64,000 nucleotides of DNA from Frigoriglobus tundricola (lineage in GTDB: Bacteria; Planctomycetota; Planctomycetia; Gemmatales; Gemmataceae): NCBI RefSeq assembly GCF_013128195.2, contig NZ_CP053452.2:5890001-5954000 (forward strand), in the 5' to 3' direction. The translations under genes were made by a program, and so were the position numbers. The first letter of the stretch is position 1. Each line of letters begins with the position of its first letter. This document shows positions 36,322 through 46,300 of the stretch, one piece after another. The notes below the pieces were generated by a model. It was not told where the DNA came from and did no database searches. It saw only the letters and a program-made list of their open reading frames with translations.

Positions 36322-36704
36322 TTCGAGGTTACTCCGTCAACGGTTGCGGGGCAGTGTGCGGCGATTACCGGTTTAGAGGGTCGGGGCGGAGCGAAGGTGC
36401 AGGGTATTCGGTCGCCCCCTTTATATATGGGGAGCGGGGCGGTGTTCGGACGAACCCGGCACGCGGGCGCGTGCGGTGTTCACCTCGAGGGTTCGCCGAA
36501 GGCGGTTTTCCGACCTGCGCTGCCGCTCCTGTTTCCATTGGTTCCGGGCCGTCCGATCACTACAATCGGTAGACCGGTTGAATCGGTATGTCGGTTGCCG
36601 AAGGGCGACGCACGCCCATCACCCTTAGTACAGCGATACGAAGGCTGTCAACCCCCACAGCCGCGCGGCGGGCCGGTGCCCTCGCCGCAAATCGAGGAAC
36701 GATA
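36322..36704. other. Divergent promoter region between topA and the foldase gene
   Basis: 383 bases without a gene. An AT-rich palindrome-like island, CCCCCTTTATATATGGGG at about 36415-36432, stands out in GC-rich sequence and offers a TATATA -10-like element for one or both genes. The part from ~36590 to 36704 is in frame with the foldase but lacks coding character. Confidence 0.5.
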
Positions 36705-39494
36705 ATGGCCTACAATCCGTTCAACATTTTCCGGCGGAACCAAAAGGCGCTGTTCGCGGTACTCACCGTGTTCATCATGGTGATGTTCACCCTCCAAAGC
36801 GGCGTGGCGGGCGGCGACTTCTTCGAGACCTTTTCGCGGTGGCTGGGCGCCAAGGCCGGCTCCAAGGAAGCGGTCTGCACGATCGACGGGCACAAGGTCA
36901 CGATCGGCGAGCTGGACGGCGGCCCGCGCAGTTTGCAGTTCCGGCGGGTGATGGCGAACCGGTTCATGTTCTACGCCGCGCGCCAGACCGTGAACGAACT
37001 GCTCCAACACGCCAACAGCCAGCGGTCCTCGTTGAGCGATGCCGGGCGGCGGATGGCGGACGCCGCCCAGCGGGCGTTCCAGGCGATGTTTCAGCTCGGC
37101 AGCCCCGAGTTCCAGCGGTTCGTCCAGAGCCACCCGCTCGGCCAGCAGCTCGCTCAAGAGCAGGTTCAATCGATGGTGCTGGGGCAGCAGATGGTGGACA
37201 GCGCCATCGACTCGCCCAACTTTAAGGAGGCCGACAAGGACGTGGCGCGGGCCTACCGGACCGCGTTCGCTCTGCGCCGGTACCTCCAGGACGGCCAGGG
37301 CGAACAGTACTTCGTCAACGCGCCGAACCGCACGCGGCGCGACCTCGTGGATTTCAAACTGTGGGAGAAAAAGGCGGACCAGCTCGGCATCCATTACACC
37401 CGCACCGACGTGAAGAAGTTGATCCAGACCGACTTCTTCAACTTCTTCAAATCGGACGTCGAGGTGCGGAAGCAACTCCAGAACACGCCGGGCTTTACGA
37501 TGGAAAACTGCCTCGACGCGCTCGCCGCCGAGTTCCGGGTGCGCACCGCCCAGACCGCGGTCCTGGGGCAACCGGGGCGGTACCACAGCGCGGCGGCGTC
37601 CGTCATCCCGTTCGAGATGTACGAGTACTACAGCGACCAGACCAGTCCCGCCACCTACGAGCTGATCTCCGTGCCGGCGCTGGGGTTCGTGGACAAGGTG
37701 AATAAAGAGCCGACCGACGCCGAGGTGAACGAGCTGTTCAAGAAGTACGAGAACGCCGAACCCAACCCGCGGAGCGAGACACCGGGCTTCAAGGAGCCGC
37801 GCAAGATCGCGGTCGCGTGGCTGGGGGCGCGCGGCGACGAGCCGTACTACAAGGCGCTCGCGACCGAGCAGCTCAAAATCGGTGAGGTGATGGCGAAGGC
37901 GTCCGGCGCGCTCACCGTGCCGCTGCCCGGCGGCGTCGCGACGTGGACGGCCGGGGCGGTCGCGCCGCTGGGCCTCAAGGAACCCGCCGTGGACGCCGCG
38001 TACGCCAAATACGCCGACGAGTTCCGGAGCGAGATGCAGTTCAAGTACGGCTTCTCGAGCGTCACCACACGCGACCTGTTGCCGAGCAGCACGGTGAAGG
38101 CCGGAGCGATTGCCGCGATGGTGGGCGGGTTCGTCGGTCAGCCGCTGGCGGGCGTGGCGGGCTCGATCGGCGCGCCGATCGCGTACGAGATCCGCGACCG
38201 GGCGAAGGTCGGGCTCCCGCTGGTGATCGGGGCGATTCCCGGTCCGGGGCTGCTCTCGACGAGCCTCGCCGGCCTCGCGGCGGCCCGGATCTCGGAGCCG
38301 AAGCCGCTCTCGATTGGGGCGATGCGACCGGAACTGATGAAGCTGGCGATTGATAACCGGGCGAAGGTGCTGGCGTTTGGAGAGAAGGGCGGCCGCGACC
38401 CGGGGCCGGACGGCACCCGTGAGAAGGGCGATTTCGCCCGGTTCTCCGAGGAACTCGCAAAGCTCACGGAGGGCGGCAAGCCGAAGGATCCGGCCGCGGT
38501 GGACAAGTACATCAAGGATTTCATTGCCACCCGCGGGATTCCCATGTCCGGTGCGTCCACAGCGGCCCGCGACGAGTGGACCCTGGAAGACGATCCCGGT
38601 CTGCTGCCGCTCGTACTCGCTCAGAAGGAGAGCCTCGAGCGCTCGAAGGGCGCCCACGGCCTCGGCGGCGATTACATCCCGTTCGGTCGGTCGTTCTTCT
38701 GGACCAGTGACTTCGACCGCACCACGTTCCGTCCGGTCCGCGGGCCGGCGACGAGCGGCAACTACCAACCGCAGCCGTACCCGCCCAACGATCCCTCCTC
38801 GCGCGAGGGGCAACTGCACTTCCTCGTCTGGCGAACAGAAGACATTCAGCCGAAGAAGACCAACCTGATCACGGCCCGCGTGGCGGTGGTGGCCGCGTGG
38901 AAGCGGCTCCAGGCGCGCGAACTGGCCCTGGCCCGCGCGAACGCGATCGCCGACGCGATCCGCACCAGCCCGAGCAGCGACCCGCTCCTGTTCGAGCCGG
39001 TGCTGAACCAACAGCTTTTCGACCTCAAGTTGGCCATCCGGAACCCGAAGGCGGACGAACGGGCGCGGAAGTTCACAATGCGCAACGTGGCGCCGCTCAC
39101 CCCGAGCCTACTGGGACAACTGCAACCGTTCAGCCTGTCGGAATCGAACGACATCCCGTACCCGACACTGGAAATGGCGACCGCACTGGTCGATAACCGC
39201 GACAAGCCCGCGAAGACGGTGCTGGTGCTGCCGGACGCGCCGAAGGACACGTTCTACGTGGCGACCCTGATGAGCCGGGAGCCGAAGCGCCCGTCGGACT
39301 TCACCACGGACGTGTACGGCCAGCGGGGCTCGGCCCGTCCGATTGTGGAGATGTACCGGGAGGAGACCGTCAAGAAGTACCGCGAGTCGGTGCTGACGCT
39401 GATGAAGAAGGAGTTCAAGTACGAGGAGACGGAGGAGCAGAAGAAGAAGCTGGACGACAACACCAAGTCGGGCGGGCGGGGCAGCGACGATTGA
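36705..39494 (+). CDS. Large membrane-anchored PpiD/SurA-like foldase with hydrophobic insert
   Basis: 929 residues from the ATG at 36705 (AGGAA upstream). MAYNPFNIFRRNQKALFAVL with TVFIMVMFTLQ forms one N-terminal anchor, as in PpiD. A SurA_N-like helical region follows (CTIDGHKVTIGELDGGPRSL, RQTVNELLQHANSQRSSLSD, VQSMVLGQQMVDSAIDSPNF, YTRTDVKKLIQTDFFNFFKS). From residue ~465 to ~535 there is a glycine-rich hydrophobic stretch (AGAIAAMVGGFVGQPLAGVA, VGLPLVIGAIPGPGLLSTSL) that is not part of PpiD. The remainder is a charged C-terminal domain ending KKLDDNTKSGGRGSDD. No clear parvulin catalytic domain is recognisable, so a chaperone role without isomerase activity is likely. It probably helps fold exported proteins at the membrane. 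Confidence 0.82.
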   Translation: MAYNPFNIFRRNQKALFAVLTVFIMVMFTLQSGVAGGDFFETFSRWLGAKAGSKEAVCTIDGHKVTIGELDGGPRSLQFRRVMANRFMFYAARQTVNELLQHANSQRSSLSDAGRRMADAAQRAFQAMFQLGSPEFQRFVQSHPLGQQLAQEQVQSMVLGQQMVDSAIDSPNFKEADKDVARAYRTAFALRRYLQDGQGEQYFVNAPNRTRRDLVDFKLWEKKADQLGIHYTRTDVKKLIQTDFFNFFKSDVEVRKQLQNTPGFTMENCLDALAAEFRVRTAQTAVLGQPGRYHSAAASVIPFEMYEYYSDQTSPATYELISVPALGFVDKVNKEPTDAEVNELFKKYENAEPNPRSETPGFKEPRKIAVAWLGARGDEPYYKALATEQLKIGEVMAKASGALTVPLPGGVATWTAGAVAPLGLKEPAVDAAYAKYADEFRSEMQFKYGFSSVTTRDLLPSSTVKAGAIAAMVGGFVGQPLAGVAGSIGAPIAYEIRDRAKVGLPLVIGAIPGPGLLSTSLAGLAAARISEPKPLSIGAMRPELMKLAIDNRAKVLAFGEKGGRDPGPDGTREKGDFARFSEELAKLTEGGKPKDPAAVDKYIKDFIATRGIPMSGASTAARDEWTLEDDPGLLPLVLAQKESLERSKGAHGLGGDYIPFGRSFFWTSDFDRTTFRPVRGPATSGNYQPQPYPPNDPSSREGQLHFLVWRTEDIQPKKTNLITARVAVVAAWKRLQARELALARANAIADAIRTSPSSDPLLFEPVLNQQLFDLKLAIRNPKADERARKFTMRNVAPLTPSLLGQLQPFSLSESNDIPYPTLEMATALVDNRDKPAKTVLVLPDAPKDTFYVATLMSREPKRPSDFTTDVYGQRGSARPIVEMYREETVKKYRESVLTLMKKEFKYEETEEQKKKLDDNTKSGGRGSDD

Positions 39495-39505
39495 TGCGGA
39501 GCGGG

Positions 39506-39564
39506 CGAAAGCGCGTCGCGGGCCGGGTGAGGATGGCCTCACCCGGCCCGCGACGCGCTTTTCG
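39506..39564 (+). terminator. Hairpin after the foldase gene
   Basis: CGAAAGCGCGTCGCGGGCCG pairs with CGGCCCGCGACGCGCTTTTC over ~26 bp (with the inner GGTGAGG/CCTCACC also matching), 12 bp past the stop. A very strong stem with a T run (CGCTTTTCG) on the plus strand. Confidence 0.75.
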
Positions 39565-39593
39565 AGTGAGTGATACGCGCCAGCGACAGGAGA

Positions 39594-39647
39594 GGTGTCT
39601 TTCCTGGGACCGCGGGCGCGACGCCCACGGTCCCAGGAAAAGACACC
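39594..39647. repeat. Short inverted repeat, family A
   Basis: GGTGTCTTTCCTGGGACCG pairs with CGGTCCCAGGAAAAGACACC, one extra base apart, with the family A core CCTGGGACCGCGGGCG. It lies just ahead of the 3' end of the protease gene (39662), which is on the minus strand. Confidence 0.85.
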
Positions 39648-39661
39648 CACAAGACCTGGTA

Positions 39662-40507
39662 TCAACTCCCTCCGCTCCCGCTCCGGAACAGCCAGTACAG
39701 GATCGTCTTGATCTCGAACGGCTTCAGGTCCGGCTTGAGCGACAGGATGCGGGCCGCGATGCCGGCCAGGTGCGGGGTCGCCCAACTCGTTGCGGGCTCG
39801 CGCGCCAGCGGGCCGAGGTACCCCTTCCCGTGCGCCTGGAACTCGACGTGTTCGCTCAACTTGTAAGCGAAGCCGAGCGGGTCGGCGAACAGCCCCTTAT
39901 CGACCGAGATGAGCGGCGGCGCGAACGCGGCCGGGTAGCTCCGCGTCAGCGGGTGCTCGTTGTGCGCCGCCGCGAACACGAGGACGTCGCGAAAGTAGGC
40001 CTCTTCAATGGCCCGTTGCAACTGCTGCCGCCGCGGGAGCTGCTGGAGCTTGTGTTCCGGCACGCCGAGCGACAGGTTCACCACCTTCACCTTCCACACG
40101 TCCAGGGCGTACCGGAGCGCCGCGATCACCGTTTCCACTTCGCACGACCCGGCCGCGCCGAACACATCGGCGGAATACAGCTTCACCTGCGGCGCGAGCG
40201 TGAGGATGATGTCCGCGACCGTGGTGCCGTGGGGGCTGGACTGGTGGCCGGTGTATTCGAGCGGGGGGGCGGGGCGCGCCTCCCCGCCAGAAGCGGACGG
40301 GACGCTTGAGCGGAACACGGCGCCTTCGATCGGCTGAATCGGGGTGCCCGCCGCGCGGAACTTGTCTTCGAGGACCGAGCGCTCGACGCCGGAGTCGATC
40401 ACGGCGACGGCCACACCGGCCCCGGTCGCGCGCGGGTCGCCGAAGATGCTGTCCGGCGTGAGCCGGGCGAAGATCTCGTCGAATACGGTGGGGACCGGCT
40501 CGGGCAT
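39662..40507 (-). CDS. Subtilisin-like serine protease (S8), short cytoplasmic type
   Basis: 281 residues from the ATG at 40507 (MPEPVPTVFDEIFARL); the 30-residue extension upstream is Pro/Ser-rich spacer. The S8 catalytic triad is readable: Asp in GVAVAVIDSGVERSVLEDKF, His in QSSPHGTTVADIILTLAPQV, and Ser in EPATSWATPHLAGIAARILS. The oxyanion Asn is in VFAAAHNEHPLTR. There is no signal peptide or propeptide, so it is likely cytoplasmic and processed or regulated differently from secreted subtilisins. The REC-GAF gene upstream is on the same strand, 126 bp away. Confidence 0.92.
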   Translation of the reverse strand: MPEPVPTVFDEIFARLTPDSIFGDPRATGAGVAVAVIDSGVERSVLEDKFRAAGTPIQPIEGAVFRSSVPSASGGEARPAPPLEYTGHQSSPHGTTVADIILTLAPQVKLYSADVFGAAGSCEVETVIAALRYALDVWKVKVVNLSLGVPEHKLQQLPRRQQLQRAIEEAYFRDVLVFAAAHNEHPLTRSYPAAFAPPLISVDKGLFADPLGFAYKLSEHVEFQAHGKGYLGPLAREPATSWATPHLAGIAARILSLKPDLKPFEIKTILYWLFRSGSGGS

Positions 40508-40633
40508 CGAAGTTCCAAGAATGTTCGCCGCGGGCCGCAGAGGCGGGCAGAGGGACGACAGACTCGTGGGGGCCGACGGAGGTGTGTGCTCTGTCACTCT
40601 CTGCGGCCCCTTGGGCCGCGGGGAAGCACGTGT

Positions 40634-41851
40634 TCAAACGCTGCCGGTGATTTCGTCCAGCAGCTTGCGCAGGTCGCTGACCACCTTGATGCAGTGCTCC
40701 ACGGCGCCCGGCCCGTGCCGCACCGCGAGCGCCCGCACGGCCTCGACGAAGCGCAGCGTGGTGTCCGCGTCGGCGGTGGCGTTCGCGTCGGCGCCGAGCC
40801 CCTCGCGGAGCCGCGCCATCATGAGCGGTAGCGGGGCGGCCTCCGGGGCGGGGGCCGTGACGTTCGTCAGGTGCGACGTGGCCTCGAGCGCCGCGCCCAC
40901 CGCGTCGAACAGGAGCCGGTGCGTCTGCCGCTCGGCCACGGCCTGCCGGAGCAGGTCCGCCCCGACCGCCGCCGCGGCGGCGAGCAGGCGCCGGTCGTCG
41001 TCGCCGAAGCCCGGGGCGGCCTTGTCGAACAGCTCCACCACCACCACGGCGTCGCTCCCCACCGGGATCGGGGCCGCCAGGATGCACGACCGGTTCGCCT
41101 CGAACGGCAGCAGCTCCATCGGCCCGAGCGCCGCCGGGTCGAAGTCGTTGAGCGCGACCGGCTCCTGGAACCCGACGACGCTGGCCGCGAGCGACCGGGC
41201 GAACGGCACGCCGGGCGCCGGGAGCGGTTCGCCGTCGGAGGCGTAGACGGTCGTCGATTCGGTGCCGTCGGCGGCCGTGTGGCGCACGATCAGCACGCCG
41301 TCGGCCGCCCGGGTGCCGCGGATCACGAACCGGAGCAGCGCGCGGACCGCGTCGGGCAGCGGCACCGGGTCGTTGAACGCGGCCGCCGTCTGCACGATCG
41401 GCAGCACCTTTTCGACCGCCTCGCGGAACGCCGCGAGGCGGCGGTTCAGCTCGCGCTGCTGCTTCGCCGGGCGGATCCGGTCGAGCTGGCGGCGCACCGC
41501 CGCGACGAACCCGTCCCGGTTCAGGTCCTGGTTCTTGTCGAGGTAGTCGCGCACGCCCATGCGGAGCGCGTCCAGCGGCGTCGCCTGGTGGGCGAAGCCG
41601 GTGACGAGGATGGCGACGATGTCCGGCCGGAACTCGACGAGGTCTTCCAGGAGCCGCAGGCCGTCGGAGCCCGAACCGAGGTTCCAGTCGAGGACGGCGA
41701 GATCGACCGCGTGCTCGTTGGCGATTCGCAGGGCCGATTCCGAGTCCGCGACGGCGAACACGCGCGCCTCCGGCATGGCGGCCGTGAGCCACTCCTGGAA
41801 CGTCCGCCGGACGGACTCCTCGTCGTCCACGATCAGTACGATGTCGGTCAT
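40634..41851 (-). CDS. Response regulator with REC and GAF domains
   Basis: 405 residues from the ATG at 41851 (MTDIVLIVDDEESVRRTFQE). REC domain residues 1-~120: acidic pocket DDEE, phospho-Asp in DLAVLDWNLGSGSDGLRLLE, Thr in AILVTGFAHQ, Lys in VRDYLDKNQDLNRDGF. A helical linker (KQQRELNRRLAAFREAVEKV) leads to a GAF-type sensor (~165-295: FVIRGTRAADGVLIVRHTAA, RSCILAAPIPVGSDAVVVVE, GFGDDDRRLLAAAAAVGADL). There is no DNA-binding or catalytic output, so it probably acts by protein contact. A helical C-terminal end (AVRALAVRHGPGAVEHCIKV) might be the partner surface. No histidine kinase is adjacent. Confidence 0.88.
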   Translation of the reverse strand: MTDIVLIVDDEESVRRTFQEWLTAAMPEARVFAVADSESALRIANEHAVDLAVLDWNLGSGSDGLRLLEDLVEFRPDIVAILVTGFAHQATPLDALRMGVRDYLDKNQDLNRDGFVAAVRRQLDRIRPAKQQRELNRRLAAFREAVEKVLPIVQTAAAFNDPVPLPDAVRALLRFVIRGTRAADGVLIVRHTAADGTESTTVYASDGEPLPAPGVPFARSLAASVVGFQEPVALNDFDPAALGPMELLPFEANRSCILAAPIPVGSDAVVVVELFDKAAPGFGDDDRRLLAAAAAVGADLLRQAVAERQTHRLLFDAVGAALEATSHLTNVTAPAPEAAPLPLMMARLREGLGADANATADADTTLRFVEAVRALAVRHGPGAVEHCIKVVSDLRKLLDEITGSV

Positions 41852-42013
41852 ATCCCCTTCATCATAGGCACTGGCGGTCGAAGAACGCACGGGAAGGGGC
41901 GAGTTGCGCCGTATCGCTTCCGCAAAGCCCGCCGCACCGGTTCGCTCGGCCCGCTACCGAGGAGGTTCGGGGCGACCGGGGCGAAGAACGAAGCCCGACC
42001 TGCATCGCTCCCT

Positions 42014-42805
42014 CTATGACGTGAGCGCGTCACCGAAGCGTTCTTCCAGCACGGCCCAGGTCTTGTTGCGGATCGGGTTGCGCGTCATCCGGAGCTCTTT
42101 GAGCCCGCCCAGGTGCGGGCTCTGTGCGACGGCCCGCGCGCCGGCGTCGCTGATCCCGTTACCGCGGAGGTCGAGGACCTCGAGGCCCTGCAATTGTGGC
42201 ATTGCGGCGAGCCGCACGGCCCCCTCGTTGCGGATGTTGTTGACCGCGAGGACCAGTTCCCGCAACCGCGACAGGTCCGGCGCGGCGGCCAGGGGCGTCA
42301 GATCGTCCGCGGTCAGTTGCAGGTGTTCCAACTCGATGACTTTCAGCCGCGACAGGAGCGGCGAGGTGAACAGGCGCTCCGCCCACCACACGTAACTCGC
42401 GGAGCCGGCATCCCAGGCGTTGCAAACGGTGAACCGGACCCGCGTCAGCGGCGTGAGTGCGAACCACTTCTCGGCGCTCTGGAGGAAGGTGCTCGCGTGC
42501 ACCTCGAGCGCCTCGACGAACCCGCGCTCGAACGCTGAATCCTTCGCGAACGGCAGGAACGGTTTGAGCCAGACGGCCTTGTGCCGCTTGAGCAGGTCGT
42601 CCCGGCGTTCGATCAGGACGCGCCGCCGCCGCTCGTCCTCTTCTGTTGTGGGCGGCGTGCGGGCCAGTTCGATTTCCGTGCGGATGAACGCGCCGCGATC
42701 GGGCCGGCCGTTTTCGGTGAGCCAGTCGGCGTACACGAGGCGCGCGGTGTCGTCGTCCGGGGCGGCGATGATCGCGTCGAGGAAGGCGCGTTCGTCGGTG
42801 CTCAT
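42014..42805 (-). CDS. TIGR02996-domain leucine-rich repeat protein
   Basis: 263 residues from the ATG at 42805 (MSTDERAFLDAIIAAPDDDT). Residues 1-~45 are the repeat-companion domain TIGR02996: FLDAIIAAPDDDTARLVYAD, WLTENGRPDRGAFIRTEIEL. The rest holds leucine-rich repeats (LSRLKVIELEHLQLTADDLT, LSRLRELVLAVNNIRNEGAV, LQGLEVLDLRGNGISDAGAR, LGGLKELRMTRNPIRNKTWA). This domain pair is a hallmark of Gemmata-like planctomycetes, which carry dozens of copies; the function is unknown, probably protein binding in the cytoplasm. Confidence 0.93.
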   Translation of the reverse strand: MSTDERAFLDAIIAAPDDDTARLVYADWLTENGRPDRGAFIRTEIELARTPPTTEEDERRRRVLIERRDDLLKRHKAVWLKPFLPFAKDSAFERGFVEALEVHASTFLQSAEKWFALTPLTRVRFTVCNAWDAGSASYVWWAERLFTSPLLSRLKVIELEHLQLTADDLTPLAAAPDLSRLRELVLAVNNIRNEGAVRLAAMPQLQGLEVLDLRGNGISDAGARAVAQSPHLGGLKELRMTRNPIRNKTWAVLEERFGDALTS

Positions 42806-43382
42806 ACGGCTATCGTACCGGATCGCCGATCGGTCCCACACGTTGGTTTCCGCACCGGAGCGCTCGCGAAGAGACGCGAGTATCATGCTTCGGTGATTGT
42901 TACACATTCGCTGTTGTCTCGGTTCGCGGTATTTGGCATCGTTCTGCCGGGCGCGACGGGCGCGCGCGGAACCACCGGAGTGGCGCGGCTGGTTAAACCG
43001 TCGCGGCTCGGTCACCGGTGCAAACGAATTCCGCTATTGTGCTTGCATAGTGTACATATTGCCATTAAAACAGTGGGCGGGATTAGGAGGCGCCTTTTCC
43101 GGGCGGAAAAGGGCCCCGCTCGGATGCGCTGAGTTGGGATCCTGGGCAAGCTCCACACGATACGCACGTTTTCATCGTGCGGGCGGGTTCGAATAAGTGC
43201 CCGGCTCGGTCGAATGACCTCGCACCCGGTTCGGCGCGGGAATTTGTTGCGAACGGGCGGTGCCGCAGCGGGCAATCATACCGGGAATGCGCGCCCGCGC
43301 TGGAGCCTCGCGTTCGGGCGCTTGAATCGGGTTCGGCGGCGGGGATAATTGCAGGGTCGGGTTCGCACACCGAGGTTCCGGC
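42806..43382. other. Divergent intergenic region
   Basis: 577 bases between the divergent LRR and kinase genes. The part near 43020-43080 is AT-richer (TGTACATATTGCCATTAAAA), a likely promoter zone. I see no gene, no RNA structure and no repeat. Frames running through it are GC-skew shadows. Confidence 0.55.
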
Positions 43383-46300
43383 ATGGCCGGTGGGTACCGT
43401 TGTTCGCTCGGTCACACCTGGAGCCCGACAGACGGGGCCGCGGCCACCGCCTGCCCGGTGTGCGGCGACACCACGATTGTCACCCTGTCCGGTCTCGATA
43501 AGCCGCTGTACGTGTTCTCGGCCGGGACGGACCCGCGCAGCGGGCAGGCCGCGACGCAGTCCATCGCGCCGGGCGTGGCGGTCGTCCCGCCCGACCACGC
43601 GGCCACCGTCGCGTTTTCGCAGTCGGACACGCCGCCCACCGATACGCCCGACCCCTCGTTCTCGTCGCTCGCCGTCGTCCTCCCCGAGTCCTCCCGGTCG
43701 TCCGCGTCCGGCGGTACGGCGAGCAGCGTGGTGCCGTTCGGCGTCGCGGGGGCGAGCGATTTCGCCCCGCCGCAGGTGCCGGGGTACGAGATCATCCACG
43801 AGGTGGGCCGGGGCGGGATGGGCGTCGTCTACAAGGCCCGCCAGCTCAGCCTCAACCGGTTGGTCGCGCTCAAGATGATCCTCTCGGGCGCCCACGCCGG
43901 GCCGACCGAGCGCGAGCGGTTCCGGCGCGAGGCCGAGGCCGTCGCCGCGCTCCAGCACCCGCACATCGTCCAGATCTTCGACATCGGCGAGGCGAACGGG
44001 CACCCGTACCTGGCCCTGGAGTTCGTGAGCGGCGGCAGCCTCGCCCAGGCCCTGACCGGCGACCCGTGGGCCTCCGCCCGCGCGGCCGAGCTGGTCGAGG
44101 TGCTCGCCCGCACCATGCAGTTCGCGCACGACGCCGGCATCGTCCACCGGGACCTGAAGCCGGGGAACATCCTGCTGAGCGCGGAACCGGGGGCGCGGGC
44201 CCCGGAGCCGAAAGCGGACGCGCCGCCCCCGTCCGCCCCGCGGCCCGCGGCCCGCGGCCCGAGTTCCGCGCTGCGGCCGAAGGTGACCGACTTCGGGCTC
44301 GCCAAGCGGCTCGACGAGACGCTCGGGGACGGCGGCACGCGCACCGGCGCGGTCATGGGCACGCCGAGCTACATCGCGCCCGAACAGGCCAGCGGGAAGA
44401 CGAGCGAGGTCGGCCCGGCGGTGGACGTGTACGCGCTCGGCGCGATCCTGTACGAGCTGCTCACGGGCCGCCCCCCGTTTCGCGGCGAGACCCCGCTGGA
44501 CACCGTCCTTCAGGTGCTGCACGACGACCCGGTCTCGCCCAAGCGGTTGCACCCGCTCGTGCCCCGCGACCTGGAGACGATCTGCCTCAAGTGCCTGAGC
44601 AAGAGCCCGGCCAAGCGGTACGCGACCGCGGCCGCGCTCGCCGACGATCTCGGGCGGTTCCGGCGGGGCGAGCCGATCAAGGCGCGGCCCCTGTCCGCGT
44701 GGGGCCGCGGGGTTAAATGGGCGCGGCGGCACCCGGCGCTGGCCGTTCTGATGAGCGTGACCGTGATCGCGACCGCCGCCCTCGTTACCGTGCTGTCCGT
44801 CGCCTACGCGCAGGTGCGTAACGCGGTCGATGAGAAGGACCACCAGGCCCGGGTCGCCCAACAGGAGAGCACGAGCGCGAAGGAGCAAAAGGCGCTCGCC
44901 GAAGCCGAGAAGAGGCGCGCCGAGGACCTCGCGGCCGAAAACGACCGGCGGCGCCGGGAGGCCGTGCAGAAGGCCGACGAGCTGAAGCGCGAGGCCGACC
45001 GCACCCGCCGCGCCGCGTTCGCCCTCCAGCTCGCCCAGGTCGCCATCCTGTGCGACCGCGACCCGCTCCGCGCGGCCGCGCTCCTGGACGACGAGACGCG
45101 GTGCCCCCGGGACCTCCGCGACTTCACCTGGCACTACCTGCGCCGCCTGTGCCAGCGGGACGACCGCGTGTACGCCGATCACGGGCCGGACGACCCGCTC
45201 CACGCGGTCGCGTACTCGCCGACCGGTACCATCGTCGCCACCGCGGGGGCGGCGGGCACGATCCGCGTGTGGGACCCCGCACCGGGCGCACCTGGGCCGT
45301 ACTCGCGGGCCACGCCGGGACCGTCCACGGGCTCGCGTTCAGCCCCGACGGGGCGGTCCTCGCCTCCGCCGGGGCGGACGGGACCGTTCGCCTGTGGGTG
45401 CTGCCGGTCCGGGTGCTGGACACGGCCCGCCGGGCGATGACCGCGGTGCCGTGGCTGCTGCCGATCGTGGCCCCGCTCGTGAAGGCGCCGACGCTCGAGC
45501 CCGCGATCACGCTGACCAACGCGCACGCCGACGAGGCGCGCTGCGTCTGTTTCAGCCCGGACGGCCGCGCGCTCGTCAGCGGCGGGCGGGACGGCCCCGA
45601 CGGGACGATCCGCTGGTGGGACCTGACGGGCTGGGCGCCGCGGGGGTGGACGTCGCCGGCCTCGGCGGGCCCGGCGCGGCGGCCGAGGTGCTGGCCCGCG
45701 CCGGGCGGTCCCCGGACGCGCGGCCCGTGTGGGCGGCCGCCGAGTTCAAGACGCACCGCGGCGGCGTGCTGTGCCTGGCCTTCGCCCAGAACGGTAAGTT
45801 CCTTGCCTCCGGCGGGGCCGATCGCACGGCTCGCGTGTGGGCCGGCGACGGGTCGAAACTGGTCCGCGATCTGCTCCCCGCGCACGCCGACGCGGTGCGG
45901 GCCGTGGCCGTGACGCCGGACGGGCTCACGGTGGCGACGGTCAACAACGCCAAGCGCGCCGACGATCCGGCTGTTCAACACGCAGACGTGGCGGGACCGG
46001 CGGCTGTTCGGTCACACGGCCTCGATCTACGCCCTGGCGTTCAGCGACGATGGGCAGGTGCTCGCCAGCGCCGGGTTCGACAAGACGGTGCGGCTGTGGG
46101 ACGCGGACGACGGCCACGAGCGCGGCCGGCTCGTCGGGCACGCGCAGCAGGTGAACGCGGCCGCGTTCGCGCCCGATCGCCGCACACTGGTTTCGGCCGG
46201 TGCGGACGGGACCGCGGTCGTTTGGCACACGATGCCCCGCGAGCACGAACCAGACGACGTGTTTCGGTTCTGGCGCGAGCCCGCGGGCACACCGACCGCG

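Noticed and set aside
36648..39011. 787-codon open frame opposite the foldase gene
   Set aside because: Same reason: Arg/Glu/Leu-rich shadow of the real gene, no signal or domain pattern.
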